From: Ligilactobacillus murinus DSM 20452 = NBRC 14221
Lineage (GTDB): Bacteria; Bacillota; Bacilli; Lactobacillales; Lactobacillaceae
Assembly (NCBI RefSeq): GCF_001591685.1
Contig: NZ_BCVJ01000004.1
Span: 1-64,000 of the forward strand
Reading direction: 5' to 3'
Length of the DNA: 64,000 nt
Below, piece by piece: positions 51,006 to 59,386 of this stretch. Each line of letters begins with the position of its first letter. The first letter of the stretch is position 1. The translations under genes and the position numbers were made by a program. The notes beneath the pieces are model-generated. The model was given only the letters and a program-made list of their open reading frames with translations, was not told the DNA's origin and made no database searches.

Positions 51006-52961
51006 TTACCTCTGTGAAAAATTAGCACCGTAACGTCTGACTTCTTCGCCTATCAATTGTTGTGTAAAGAAGATATTCCCTACCCCAGCAATGTTCATAA
51101 ACAGTTGGCCAACATTCATTTTCCCTAAAAGCGATAGTTCTGATTTAGTCATCTGACCAGCCAATGCGCGCGATAAACGTGTAATATCTTCTTCAGCACT
51201 TCGTGCAAACACCCTGTATTGCATCAATCCAAAAATACGTTGGATCGCGATCGTATAAGGGTTATCTAAGCTCGTTGACTCGCCCACGATACCTACTAGA
51301 CTCGAAATATTTAGGATCATACCCGCAAAAGAATTACTCATTCCGTCCATGAGACTAGCTAATAGATCAACAGAACGTCGATACTCAGGCTTCAATATGC
51401 TCTGTGCAGCGGACATATTAACGATATAGTGTGGAAGATCTGTTTCTTTGTATCCTTCCCCTTGATGATCTTTCAAGAACTTCCGGCAACGTTTCCCATT
51501 GTTCGTGATATCAGCTGACAATAGCGTCAACACTGAAAAGATCTGTGCATTCAAAACGGCTGGTTCACCAGTCAGGGCTGAAAAATCAAATGTAACTACT
51601 TTTTCGGCCGAAATATTTTGAAATTGTGTCACACCCTCAAAGATCCCCGCATATGATGATTGCATCGTATCGATCGCAGACTCGATACGCGTTATCGCAA
51701 GCTGCGTTACTGGATCTGCGTTTCTCTGATTGGCCAGGCGCACCTTTTCACTTTGAATATAAATGTTGAAGTCAGATAGGATCGGATATTCTTCTTGGCG
51801 GATCTTAGTCGCTCTTAGTTTCGACTTGTTGATCTGCGGATTTCGATACCAGATCCCCTTTTCGATATAGAAGTTTATCAATGCCTTATTCAAATAACTC
51901 AGATCATCATCAGTCAGCGCATTGGACATTAGTTTGAAAATATTTTTAAGTTTTTCTATGTGTACTTGAAAGCTCCGTTCTTCATCTACTGAGCTACCGT
52001 CCTCACTGGTTACAGTTGGAAACACCTGAAACGGATTGATTCTGTTTTGACTACCAGACAGATCTAGGATAAGCCCATGTTGACGTCTAGTTTGTTCTCG
52101 ATACATGCCATCGACATCAAAGTTTCGGATATAATTCCCCTTAGAGTACAAATCATCATTTAGCTTTAAGGCAAACGTTGTTTGCCCCTGTTTTGGCGAT
52201 CCTGAGATCAACATAAATGAAGTGGTCCTCTTATTGTCACGTTCTAAAAAGTTGAAATTGACTGCACCATTGGTAGGAGTCCAGCCAAAGTAAGTACCAT
52301 GTTCGTCCTCTAATTTTGTATGATTAAAAAAGTATCCCCCGGCTAGGTCATAAGTCCGAATAACAGTTGGTCGACGTCGGTTCTCCATCGATCTTTGCTC
52401 TGACGGAAACACGAAAGGAGATTCGTATTCAAAGTCCAATTCTCCCGCTAGAACAGTCATTTTATAAGCTGAACTTTTATCCTTGATCTCTTTTACACGC
52501 TTTTGTAGTTCTTCTTCAGTATCAGCTACCACAAACAAACGAACATATATCCCCTTCATTGAGATATTTAGCTGTTGGATCTGTCGATGTAATTCAGTGA
52601 GTTCTGCGATCTCATCGAATTCTTGTTGATTGTCCATTTGTTTTCTTTTCCCTGATACTCGAGAACTCTTTTCCTCGATCGCCTTTGTGATCCGTTTCTT
52701 CAAATCTTCACTATCAAGTGGGACTACTGACAAGAAAGCACGTGTCCCTTCCACTTGCATCAGATCCCGTAACCAGAAATTAGGTAATCCCTTTGTCGGG
52801 AAGCTGACTACATGGAGAACTGTATAATACCCATCGCCCCCATAGTAAAATAGATCAGGCTTGAAGTTGATATTTCCTTTAGGTTGGACCTTTTGCAGGA
52901 AGTCTAGATCGTATCCTTGCTTTGTGTATTTACGTACTGCTTTTTTTGATAACATTACCAT
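51006..52961 (-). CDS. VirB4/TrsE-like conjugation ATPase with degenerate Walker motifs
   Basis: A 651-residue protein related to VirB4/TraE/TrsE of Gram-positive plasmids. Its position after TrsC/TrsD-like genes, the length and the N-terminal DUF-like domain fit. The P-loop position reads ISGSPKQGQTTFA, so the usual GK(S/T) Lys is Gln. The Walker B region reads HYIVNMSAAQ instead of an Asp-Glu pair. Either this family subset has lost canonical ATP binding or it uses variant residues. GGAGG precedes the ATG at 52961. Confidence 0.8.
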   Translation of the reverse strand: MVMLSKKAVRKYTKQGYDLDFLQKVQPKGNINFKPDLFYYGGDGYYTVLHVVSFPTKGLPNFWLRDLMQVEGTRAFLSVVPLDSEDLKKRITKAIEEKSSRVSGKRKQMDNQQEFDEIAELTELHRQIQQLNISMKGIYVRLFVVADTEEELQKRVKEIKDKSSAYKMTVLAGELDFEYESPFVFPSEQRSMENRRRPTVIRTYDLAGGYFFNHTKLEDEHGTYFGWTPTNGAVNFNFLERDNKRTTSFMLISGSPKQGQTTFALKLNDDLYSKGNYIRNFDVDGMYREQTRRQHGLILDLSGSQNRINPFQVFPTVTSEDGSSVDEERSFQVHIEKLKNIFKLMSNALTDDDLSYLNKALINFYIEKGIWYRNPQINKSKLRATKIRQEEYPILSDFNIYIQSEKVRLANQRNADPVTQLAITRIESAIDTMQSSYAGIFEGVTQFQNISAEKVVTFDFSALTGEPAVLNAQIFSVLTLLSADITNNGKRCRKFLKDHQGEGYKETDLPHYIVNMSAAQSILKPEYRRSVDLLASLMDGMSNSFAGMILNISSLVGIVGESTSLDNPYTIAIQRIFGLMQYRVFARSAEEDITRLSRALAGQMTKSELSLLGKMNVGQLFMNIAGVGNIFFTQQLIGEEVRRYGANFSQR

Positions 52962-52973
52962 TGTGCTTGCCTC

Positions 52974-53600
52974 CTAGATTTTTTCATTCATGTTATTTAT
53001 CTGTTCTAAGATCTGCTCTTTTTTGCTCCTAGAGATCACTTTAGGAACAAAATCCTGATTACCATAACTCATAGCTTTACCTACCAGGTCACCTAATTCA
53101 TTGACAGTTTGTCCATAAAGAAACAAGATAAATTCTGAGTTATAGATCTGTTTTTGGATCATGAGTTCCGTTTTGATGTTTTGTTCTAAGATCTGTTTTT
53201 GATCTTGTAATTGTGCTCTGACACGCTGATTATTTGTTTTTTTCAGCTTAGCTTTCGTTCGGTTCAAACAGGACGTGAGGTATCTTACCTGTCTAGTAGT
53301 ATCAGTTGGCAACTTAGTGCTGTAGATCTCAAGATCATATTGAAATTGGATCAACCAGTTATGGTAGTTCAGCAACGTTATCTGTTGTTCTTCATGGCCA
53401 AGATTTAAAATATCTTTACCTTGTATTTCTAATAGTTGCAGATACCCGCGATCGTTGGCTAACTCGATATACCGGCCACGATTATCCATTATTTTTTTAT
53501 ACGGAGCGATCTTCAGCCACTCTATGAAATCAGAACGATCCCTTACCTCTCCAAACCAATTAGAAACACCTGCGCTAACATTGCTTAATTTATCAAGCAT
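52974..53600 (-). CDS. TrsD/TraD-like conjugation protein
   Basis: A 208-residue, mostly helical soluble protein that matches the TrsD/TraD type usually found between TrsC and TrsE. KKIMDNRGRYIELANDRGYL and a long coiled-coil region (about 95-150) are visible. GGGGGGATC precedes the ATG. It belongs to the transfer operon; its biochemical role is unknown. Confidence 0.7.
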   Translation of the reverse strand: MLDKLSNVSAGVSNWFGEVRDRSDFIEWLKIAPYKKIMDNRGRYIELANDRGYLQLLEIQGKDILNLGHEEQQITLLNYHNWLIQFQYDLEIYSTKLPTDTTRQVRYLTSCLNRTKAKLKKTNNQRVRAQLQDQKQILEQNIKTELMIQKQIYNSEFILFLYGQTVNELGDLVGKAMSYGNQDFVPKVISRSKKEQILEQINNMNEKI

Positions 53601-53612
53601 CTATGATCCCCC

Positions 53613-53906
53613 CTACTTTTGAAAGCTACGGTAAAACCGCTTCTTTCTTAACACCGCTACAAACAGACAGCCTAACGTTGTTTTTCCAGCCACTGCTGGC
53701 ATCAATAAATAGCCTACCCACGTAGGTGTTAATCCCACATACACAAGCTGCATATATCGCCAGATTCCCTCATTTGGAAAGATCTTACTCATTGTAAAAA
53801 ATGCGATCACTAAAGATAATGCTACAGCCACTAACTTCCACATAACGAAGCCAGCAACCTTCATTTTGGCGTAAATATCTCTTGTTACACCGTAATTTCC
53901 ATTCAT
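53613..53906 (-). CDS. TcpE/TrsC-like membrane protein
   Basis: A 97-residue protein with two membrane helices (about 20-42 and 55-78), similar in layout to TcpE/TrsC proteins of the conjugation channel. The ATG at 53906 is chosen because GGAGGTAA stands at the right distance; an upstream TTG at 53921 overlaps that site. Confidence 0.7.
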   Translation of the reverse strand: MNGNYGVTRDIYAKMKVAGFVMWKLVAVALSLVIAFFTMSKIFPNEGIWRYMQLVYVGLTPTWVGYLLMPAVAGKTTLGCLFVAVLRKKRFYRSFQK

Positions 53907-53982
53907 AAAAATTACCTCCAAGAAGTTGTTTTAACGCTTCCTAGGATACTTTTTTCTAGGCAATACGTATTTTTTAGGATAG

Positions 53983-54309
53983 TCAAGCTAAACTTGTTAT
54001 CACACTTTCTAACAGATCTTGATCAATGTTATATAGCCGTTCAAACAAGCATTCATCAAAAATGAAATCTCTAAATTCTTTGTGATCGATATCGCCTTCA
54101 AATTTCGGAAACTCTTCTATCTCATTTAGATATTTCAGCCTGGCACCTCTAAGAGAAAAACGCTTATTTTTATCTATTCTTTCACTTTTCTCCAAGTCAT
54201 AAACGATCTTGACCGCCTTGACCACAGGCAAACATAATATTACTTCGATAGCACTGGCCTTCCTTAATTCTTCAGTTGTTTCTGTATAAAAATCTTTCAA
54301 CAATTCCAT
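53983..54309 (-). CDS. Hypothetical protein at the start of the tra operon
   Basis: About 108 residues, acidic and helical, unrecognised. GAGGGAG fits the ATG at 54309 (MELLKDFYTE). It is the first gene downstream of structured element A. Confidence 0.6.
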   Translation of the reverse strand: MELLKDFYTETTEELRKASAIEVILCLPVVKAVKIVYDLEKSERIDKNKRFSLRGARLKYLNEIEEFPKFEGDIDHKEFRDFIFDECLFERLYNIDQDLLESVITSLA

Positions 54310-54336
54310 GACCATATCTCCCTCGTATGATAGTTT

Positions 54337-54530
54337 CATTTTCTAAAAGTCCATAGTCCAAAGCTCCGTACCAGTCTGTGAGCTTGCGAACACGCAAAGC
54401 GCTTGGACTTGTATGGAGCTTTGAACTATGGCACGCAAAAGGCGTTCTGACGCCTTGCGCAAGGAGCATTGGCGACTGAAGTTATAGAAAATACAATTCC
54501 CTGGCGCGGTGGGCGGAGGCGGAGCGCCAC
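54337..54530 (+). repeat. Structured element, copy A
   Basis: One of six roughly 190-nt elements sharing a fold. On the + strand: a conserved box (A)CATTTTCT; a long stem P1 (54352-54430) enclosing two small hairpins, here GTGAGC/GCGAAC with tandem G-A pairs and CGC-AAA-GCG; the invariant TTGG; then hairpin P2 GGCGT-TCTG-ACGCC (54441-54454). A conserved single-stranded stretch follows (TTGCG-x-AAGG, GCGACTGAAG). Last is a GC-rich closing stem GGCGC/GCGCC around GGTGGGCGGAGGCGG. It precedes the tra operon, which runs on the opposite strand. Confidence 0.8.
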
Positions 54531-54562
54531 CATTCATAGATCTATTGCACTCAACAAAAAAA

Positions 54563-54589
54563 CTCGTAGTAGTTGTGCAGACCTACGAG
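54563..54589 (-). terminator. Terminator of the 88-residue gene
   Basis: CTCGTAG (54563-54569) pairs with CTACGAG (54583-54589), followed by T7 on the - strand. Confidence 0.8.
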
Positions 54590-54642
54590 ATTTCTTTGTA
54601 TTTATTTCAATTGATAGTTAGCTTTTGTTCCACTATGCTTTG

Positions 54643-54909
54643 CTAATATTTACTAATTTCTATGACTTCCCCGTTGAATTGATCAAGCTCGAAAAATGTC
54701 CAGCAACCAATGCAGGTGCAGTCATTTTGACGGTATTCTACATATTCTTGCCGATCCTCATAATAGTAGAATCCCCGTTTAGTCCAATCACTCGGTAACT
54801 CCCCTTCCTCGAAATAACTCAAGAAACCACGTTCTTTATCTAAGAAGAATGCTACTAACTCCGGATGTTCCTCTGCGAATTCATAGAAATTGTTATAAAT
54901 CATTTGCAT
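54643..54909 (-). CDS. Hypothetical acidic protein
   Basis: An 88-residue acidic, aromatic-rich protein (FYEFAEEHPELVAFFLDKER, YYEDRQEYVEY) with a CTCIGC pair of cysteines. No family recognised. GGAGGAGAA precedes the ATG. It forms a single-gene unit between element B (upstream) and its own terminator. Confidence 0.65.
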   Translation of the reverse strand: MQMIYNNFYEFAEEHPELVAFFLDKERGFLSYFEEGELPSDWTKRGFYYYEDRQEYVEYRQNDCTCIGCWTFFELDQFNGEVIEISKY

Positions 54910-54947
54910 GATGTTCTCCTCCTAAAAATCTCTTTGATATTAAGTTA

Positions 54948-55141
54948 CATTTTCTATAAGTTCATATACTCCAGAACTATGCAAGTCTGCTAGCTTGCTA
55001 GTACGCGTAGCGCTTGGGCTTGCTTAGTGCTGGAGTATATGATATGTGTCAAGAGGCGCCCTAGCGCCTTGCGGAAGGAGTGTCAACGACTGGAGTTATC
55101 AAACTATTTACTTGGCGCGGTGGGCGGAGGCGGAGCGCCAC
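54948..55141 (+). repeat. Structured element, copy B
   Basis: Same architecture as copy A. P1 spans 54963-55041 (CATATACTCCAG with CTGGAGTATATG), P2 is GGCGC-CCTA-GCGCC (55055-55068). The closing stem is TTGGCGC to GCGCCA (ending 55140). Upstream of the 88-residue gene. Confidence 0.8.
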
Positions 55142-55170
55142 GATCATGTAAGGTAACCTAAAAATAAAAA

Positions 55171-55202
55171 AGTTCAAGTCTGCCTTTTGGCAAACCTGAA
55201 CT
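55171..55202 (-). terminator. Terminator of the Rpn nuclease gene
   Basis: AGTTCAAGTCTGCC (55171-55184) pairs with 55189-55202 with G-U pairs on the - strand, followed by T6. Confidence 0.85.
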
Positions 55203-55212
55203 CTCAATAACT

Positions 55213-56055
55213 CTATTTTACAAAGATTTCATCGTATACTTTACTTACTTCGTCTTGTGAAACGTCATTTACACTAGAAATCATTTCTACGATCTTTGCT
55301 TTATCGTGTCCTTGCTTCGATAATTTTTTGATTGATTTTTCAAGCAGATCTTTCTTTCCTTCTTCTCTTCCTTCTTTTCTAGCATAATATTCACGCGTTA
55401 ACATTTCTTGTTCGTATGTCATGTAGCTTCCCTTCCTTTCTACACTCTTCTTCAAATTTTCAACTGATGTCTCAATTCTTTGGGTCAGATCGCTAGTAAT
55501 TAAGCTGCTATTCACATATTCCAAGAAAGCCTTTAGCTTCTCTGACACCCCTGCAAAATCTTTTGCCTTCGCATTTAAAATAACATTGTGTTCCCCAGTA
55601 TCGATGGTTTTTCCGTTCTCATCTAAGATAAGTCTGGTGGTATAACGTGGTAAACCACTTCCACCGAAATCATAGTCGCAGATAAAGATAACATACGTAT
55701 CCACTTTCTCCAAGAAAGATTGTCCTTCTGTTAAAGATTGACGAACTAGGTTACTTTGATAGTACGATAATCTTTTACCTAGGTCATGATTATTATTGAC
55801 CTGCATTTCGATATCATACATGCGTCCCTTATCGTCTTCCACATAAACGTCAAAGCGTACGCCTCGTAGCACACGACTGTCTTTGCGGGTATCTTCGCTT
55901 CGGATCTCAACTATTCGTGTGATATTTAGCTCTGGTAAGATAATCTGTAAAATCTCAAGGCAGATGTCCTTATTTTCGGACACTACCCACGCAAATATCA
56001 CACTATCCTTGAAGCCAGCTTTTTCCCACTTCTTTTCTAGTTCCTCTCTATTCAA
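55213..56055 (-). CDS. Rpn/PD-(D/E)xK nuclease family protein
   Basis: A 280-residue protein of the Rpn/transposase_31-like family. The catalytic core GVRFDVYVEDDKGRMYDIEM then QVNN gives the Asp and Glu-x-Gln residues of the PD-(D/E)xK fold. Rpn proteins are DNA endonucleases found on mobile elements. The C-terminus has a coiled, Lys/Glu-rich helical region (REYYARKEGREEGKKDLLE). The start is TTG with AAGGGG upstream. It follows the small gene at 56105-56299 in one unit headed by element C. Confidence 0.85.
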   Translation of the reverse strand: MNREELEKKWEKAGFKDSVIFAWVVSENKDICLEILQIILPELNITRIVEIRSEDTRKDSRVLRGVRFDVYVEDDKGRMYDIEMQVNNNHDLGKRLSYYQSNLVRQSLTEGQSFLEKVDTYVIFICDYDFGGSGLPRYTTRLILDENGKTIDTGEHNVILNAKAKDFAGVSEKLKAFLEYVNSSLITSDLTQRIETSVENLKKSVERKGSYMTYEQEMLTREYYARKEGREEGKKDLLEKSIKKLSKQGHDKAKIVEMISSVNDVSQDEVSKVYDEIFVK

Positions 56056-56104
56056 TTATACAATACCCCTTCCATTCTATAAATATTATAACTTTCTTAG
56101 TCTG

Positions 56105-56299
56105 CTAATTTTCTACGATCCCGATACTAAAATCTTTTCCAACCATAGTAAACTCACATTCCCTATGACAAGAATAAAAGATCTTATAGCGGTCATCAAT
56201 ATATTCCATTGCCTCCAAAAATGTATTGAACTCCCTTTCCTCTGTCAGCTCACCTAGTCCGCTATCTTTGAAATGATAATTGATTATGAACTTCTTCAT
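56105..56299 (-). CDS. Small hypothetical protein
   Basis: 64 residues, unrecognised. The ATG at 56299 (MKKFIINYHFKDSG) is chosen because GGAAAGGGG precedes it; the longer frame to 56371 would run into element C. First gene of the element C unit. Confidence 0.6.
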   Translation of the reverse strand: MKKFIINYHFKDSGLGELTEEREFNTFLEAMEYIDDRYKIFYSCHRECEFTMVGKDFSIGIVEN

Positions 56300-56334
56300 A
56301 AGAGCTCTGCCCCTTTCCTTGTTATTATAGATCA

Positions 56335-56527
56335 CATTTCCTTCAAGTTCATATACGTAAGGACTACGCAAGCCTGCTAGCTTGCTAGCACGCGTAGCGC
56401 TTGGGTTTGCGTAGTTCTGGAGTATATGATATGTGCAAAAGGCGTTCTGACGCCTTGCGCAAGGAGCATTAACGACTGAAGTCTAAAATTATTTACTTGG
56501 CGCGGTGGGCGGAGGCTGGAGCGCCAC
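56335..56527 (+). repeat. Structured element, copy C
   Basis: Same architecture. P1 is 56350-56428 with three G-U pairs on the + strand; P2 is GGCGT-TCTG-ACGCC; the closing loop has the variant GGAGGCTGGAGCGCC shared with copy F. It is followed by an iteron-like array. Confidence 0.8.
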
Positions 56528-56561
56528 GATTTATGAGTACTGACCACCTGACTGAAAAATA

Positions 56562-56698
56562 CCTGGCAATTTGCAAAAAGTGGGAGCATTTTGGTAACAA
56601 AAAGGGGGCAAATTGCTCCCACTTTCCACTCAAATACCGTTTTTTACTCTTAGTGGTAGCAGATTGCTCCCAATTCGCTACCATTTTGCTACCACTTT
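56562..56698. repeat. Iteron-like array 1 (GGTAGC/GGGAGC motifs)
   Basis: About nine copies of TGG(T/G)AGCA-like 7-8-mers in both orientations, such as GTGGGAGCA, TTGGTAACA, GTGGTAGCA and TGCTACCAC. The same motif fills 63303-63473. A replication or partition protein binding array is likely. Confidence 0.65.
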
Positions 56699-56727
56699 CG
56701 TTTTTGGATAATTCCGAACAAGAAAAA

Positions 56728-56747
56728 TGCCCCGCAAGCGCAGGGCA
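56728..56747 (-). terminator. Terminator after the 136-residue gene
   Basis: TGCCC and GGGCA arms with inner GC pairs, followed by T5 on the - strand. Confidence 0.75.
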
Positions 56748-56753
56748 AAGTTT

Positions 56754-57164
56754 TCATTCAACTCTGTATGTCGCACCATTGTCTCTGATGTCTTCATACA
56801 TTTTCAAATACTCTTTAGATATATGCTGGGCTTTGTTTTCTAGGAACTTAGCATGTGTCAATTCTAAGGCTTGGTATTCATTAGCCTTGATATTGGCTGG
56901 TGTGATCTTCATGTCTATGCACAGCAGGGCTTGCATGAACCACTTGGGATTTTCATCATGTAGTGTCTTCAACGTTTTAACGTAGGTATCAATCAAATTG
57001 ATAGCAACACTACTTTCAACCATTTCTTCCATACTTTTTCCTAACAGCTTTTTATAGTGTTTAGTTGGTACTCGAGTCTCTTGATAGCAGTATGTCATGT
57101 CTGTTATCTTTTGCGCCATTTTATTGAGCGACAACTTAGTAAATTCATCAAAATATGTCTTCAT
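56754..57164 (-). CDS. Hypothetical protein
   Basis: 136 residues, helical, unrecognised (YFDEFTKLSLNKMAQKITDM near the start). AAAGGACG precedes the ATG. It follows the 116-residue gene with a 16-nt gap, in one unit headed by element D. Confidence 0.6.
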   Translation of the reverse strand: MKTYFDEFTKLSLNKMAQKITDMTYCYQETRVPTKHYKKLLGKSMEEMVESSVAINLIDTYVKTLKTLHDENPKWFMQALLCIDMKITPANIKANEYQALELTHAKFLENKAQHISKEYLKMYEDIRDNGATYRVE

Positions 57165-57180
57165 TTTTCACACGTCCTTT

Positions 57181-57531
57181 CTATGCAATTCGGTTAAGCT
57201 TTTTATCGACCTTGATCGTGCCAAATTCAGAGTATTCGGGTCTAGCTATATTGTATACGTACGCATAAACATAGCCTTCTTGAGCAGACTCTATATCTGC
57301 TTGATACCTATCAGTGTCGTCCAATACAACTAAAATACTGACCAATCCTTTTGTGCGAAGTGCACAATATGCGTATGCACCACGTTCTTCCAATTCTTTA
57401 GCAACATTAGGGTGGTTAGCCTTCAAAAAATATTGTAAGACTTCAACTTCAATACCAATATCTACCGAGAACCCTAGAACACTTTCTAAAATTTTTTCAG
57501 CTTGTACCCGTTTTTCTTCTACACTAGCCAT
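57181..57531 (-). CDS. Hypothetical protein
   Basis: 116 residues, unrecognised (FSVDIGIEVEVLQYFLKANH; ILVVLDDTDRYQADIESAQ). No membrane segment. It is the first gene of the element D unit. AAGGAAAG lies upstream of the ATG. Confidence 0.6.
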   Translation of the reverse strand: MASVEEKRVQAEKILESVLGFSVDIGIEVEVLQYFLKANHPNVAKELEERGAYAYCALRTKGLVSILVVLDDTDRYQADIESAQEGYVYAYVYNIARPEYSEFGTIKVDKKLNRIA

Positions 57532-57577
57532 AGTTAATTACCAACTTTCCTTGTATTATTGCGTGTCATGCACGTCA

Positions 57578-57766
57578 CATTTTCTCCAAGTTCATAGTTG
57601 GAAGGCTCGCACAAGTCTGTTAGCTAACACGCAAAGCGCTTGGACTTGTGTGAGCCTTTCAACTATGAAATGTGCCAAAAAGCGTTTTAACGCTTTGCGG
57701 AAGGCAGCTTTAGCAACTGGAGTACCATACTCGTTTTAAGCGCGGTGGGCGGAGGCGGAGCGCAAC
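57578..57766 (+). repeat. Structured element, copy D
   Basis: The most diverged copy but with the same fold. P1 is 57593-57667 (CATAGTTGG, AGGCTCGCACAAGTC); all three irregular pairs are G-U on the + strand. The first small hairpin is shortened to GTTA-GC-TAAC. P2 changed to AGCGT-TTTA-ACGCT by paired substitutions. The closing stem is AGCGC/GCGC. Confidence 0.78.
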
Positions 57767-57789
57767 TAACCTATAAGCAAAAATAAAAA

Positions 57790-57819
57790 ACTTGAGCAGC
57801 TCTACAGCCTGACTCAAGT
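57790..57819 (-). terminator. Terminator of the 140-residue gene
   Basis: ACTTGAG...AGCT (57790-57801) pairs with AGCC-TGACTCAAGT (57806-57819); T6 follows on the - strand. Confidence 0.75.
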
Positions 57820-57826
57820 CTTTAAT

Positions 57827-58249
57827 CTAACTAAAAGTAAATGATTCCTCATCAAATTTGGTAAATCTATGTCTCCCGGCTATCGTTTCCCAATAATCTG
57901 TTTCCCACTCCTCACAAAATTGTGTATTAGATAATTGCGAAACATATCCGTCTTCAAGCAATAAATGGCGCACTCTTGCATAATCTGAACCTAAGTCATA
58001 GACACACTCTGTACTCACACAATAGATTCCATCAGCTTCAATCTCAATATCATCAACATCAAAGCCTGATTTATTAGCAAACAACCACTCTCCAGACACT
58101 AAAAAACTTTCCTCGCACGTAGTCTTGAGCCGCTTTTCTAGCGTCATAGTTTTACTCTCAATCTCTTTAGTTACAAAATCATAGCTGGAAAATGTCACGA
58201 TTTCTCTATTCAATTTTGCTATGATATAGTCTACACTTTTACTCATCAT
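57827..58249 (-). CDS. Hypothetical protein
   Basis: 140 residues, acidic, unrecognised (VDYIIAKLNREIVTFSSYDF near the start; EEWETDYWETIAGRHRFTKF near the end). GGAGGTAG fits the ATG at 58249. Single gene between element E and its terminator. Confidence 0.62.
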   Translation of the reverse strand: MMSKSVDYIIAKLNREIVTFSSYDFVTKEIESKTMTLEKRLKTTCEESFLVSGEWLFANKSGFDVDDIEIEADGIYCVSTECVYDLGSDYARVRHLLLEDGYVSQLSNTQFCEEWETDYWETIAGRHRFTKFDEESFTFS

Positions 58250-58278
58250 ATCTACCTCCATCCGTCATTGATTGGTGA

Positions 58279-58466
58279 CATTTTCTTTAGGCTCATATCC
58301 ATAAGATCGATACAAGGCTGTTAGCTTGCTAACACATGTAATGCTCGGCCTTGTAGAGATTTTATGGATATGATATTCAAAAGGCGTCTTGATGCCTTGC
58401 GAAAGGAAGTATTAACGACTGAAGGTCTATCATACTTTTTGCGCGGTGGCTGGTGGCGGAGCGCTA
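58279..58466 (+). repeat. Structured element, copy E
   Basis: Same architecture with strong compensatory change. P1 is 58294-58372 (CATATCCATAAG with TTTATGGATATG). The triloop hairpin is CAT-GTA-ATG instead of CGC-x-GCG. P2 is GGCGT-CTTG-ATGCC with one G-U on +. The closing stem is GCGC/GCGC. Confidence 0.78.
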
Positions 58467-58548
58467 TTTTAGTCAGCAAAATATAATATTCACCCTAAAT
58501 TTTTGCTTAAGGTAAATGTACATGCTATCATTCTAATATACACCAAAA

Positions 58549-58584
58549 AGCTCACAGCTATACTTTGGCGAGTCACTGCGAGCT
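58549..58584 (-). terminator. Terminator of the 94-residue membrane protein gene
   Basis: AGCTCACAG (58549-58557) pairs with CTGCGAGCT (58576-58584), one G-U on the - strand, followed by T5. Confidence 0.7.
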
Positions 58585-58645
58585 ATTATCTCAATTTGGA
58601 TCAATACATTGAAGAATAAGTCGATTATTAACTACTACGCTTTAA

Positions 58646-58930
58646 TCAATTATTTCTTGATATCACTCTTTTTAACTTTCGGATCAGAATTATTAAATAA
58701 TTTGTAATATGCCCCTGATAATCATTGATGTAAAGCATTAATCTAACAATAGTGTAGAGTGGTAAAAATATCCAAAAACTATTTTTAAAAAAGGCAAAAT
58801 TGATTATAACTTGCCTAGAGCTATATAGTAAGCTTAAAATCGTCAATAATCCAATGTATGTAAAATACGTTGTTATTAAATTGATTACAATAGGGCACAT
58901 AACTTTTATATATTTTATGATTATTTTCAT
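58646..58930 (-). CDS. Small membrane protein
   Basis: 94 residues with two to three hydrophobic helices (IVINLITTYFTYIGLLTILS; SFWIFLPLYTIVRLMLYI) and a basic tail. It is more AT-rich than its neighbours. AGGAGATG precedes the ATG and a terminator follows, so it is probably real. Function unknown. Confidence 0.55.
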   Translation of the reverse strand: MKIIIKYIKVMCPIVINLITTYFTYIGLLTILSLLYSSRQVIINFAFFKNSFWIFLPLYTIVRLMLYINDYQGHITNYLIILIRKLKRVISRNN

Positions 58931-59051
58931 GGTACATCTCCTATCAAATTTTTATACCTTTAATATATATCATTTCTATATTTTGCAATTTTTAGGGATA
59001 AATTATTAAGTCATTTATCCCTAAAAATGGTAATGTTACAACCAAAAAAAG

Positions 59052-59144
59052 GAGGCCGTGAAACCGATACTTTATAACTATAAAAGATGACTTCAAGCTC
59101 CTTATTCGGAATTTGAAGTCATCTTTTAGTTATGTCACAGCCTC
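59052..59144 (-). terminator. Large two-part terminator after the parMR operon
   Basis: The outer stem GAGGCCGTGA/TCACAGCCTC (59052-59061 with 59135-59144) encloses perfect 15-bp arms AAAAGATGACTTCAA (59082-59096) and 59113-59127. T7 follows on the - strand. The right side contains GCTGTGACATAA (- strand, 59130-59141), shared with 33073-33084, suggesting an IS or MITE origin. Confidence 0.65.
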
Positions 59145-59198
59145 GTCTTTTATTTATGCCATGAAATTGTTCAATTTATGATCAGATTTATACTAACA

Positions 59199-59372
59199 TT
59201 ATCTCAACGTGCGACCGTGTTTTTCAACAAGTCGGTCCAGTTTTCCCGATGCCCTGACAAGTCTCTCTAGTTGTTTATCCATGAATTTTTGCTGTAAATG
59301 AATAAACAGTGCTCGTAACCTCATGTTCCGAGTTAAAATGGCAATACGCACAGAAAGAAATTTTTTCATCAT
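59199..59372 (-). CDS. Small basic protein downstream of parR
   Basis: A 57-residue frame beginning MMKKFLSVRIAILTRNMRLR and ending in KHGRTLR. It is strongly basic and helical. AGAAGGAAGACAG is the ribosome site; the gene begins 14 nt after the parR stop. It could be a DNA- or RNA-binding accessory of the partition operon. No family recognised. Confidence 0.55.
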   Translation of the reverse strand: MMKKFLSVRIAILTRNMRLRALFIHLQQKFMDKQLERLVRASGKLDRLVEKHGRTLR

Positions 59373-59386
59373 ATACTGTCTTCCTT

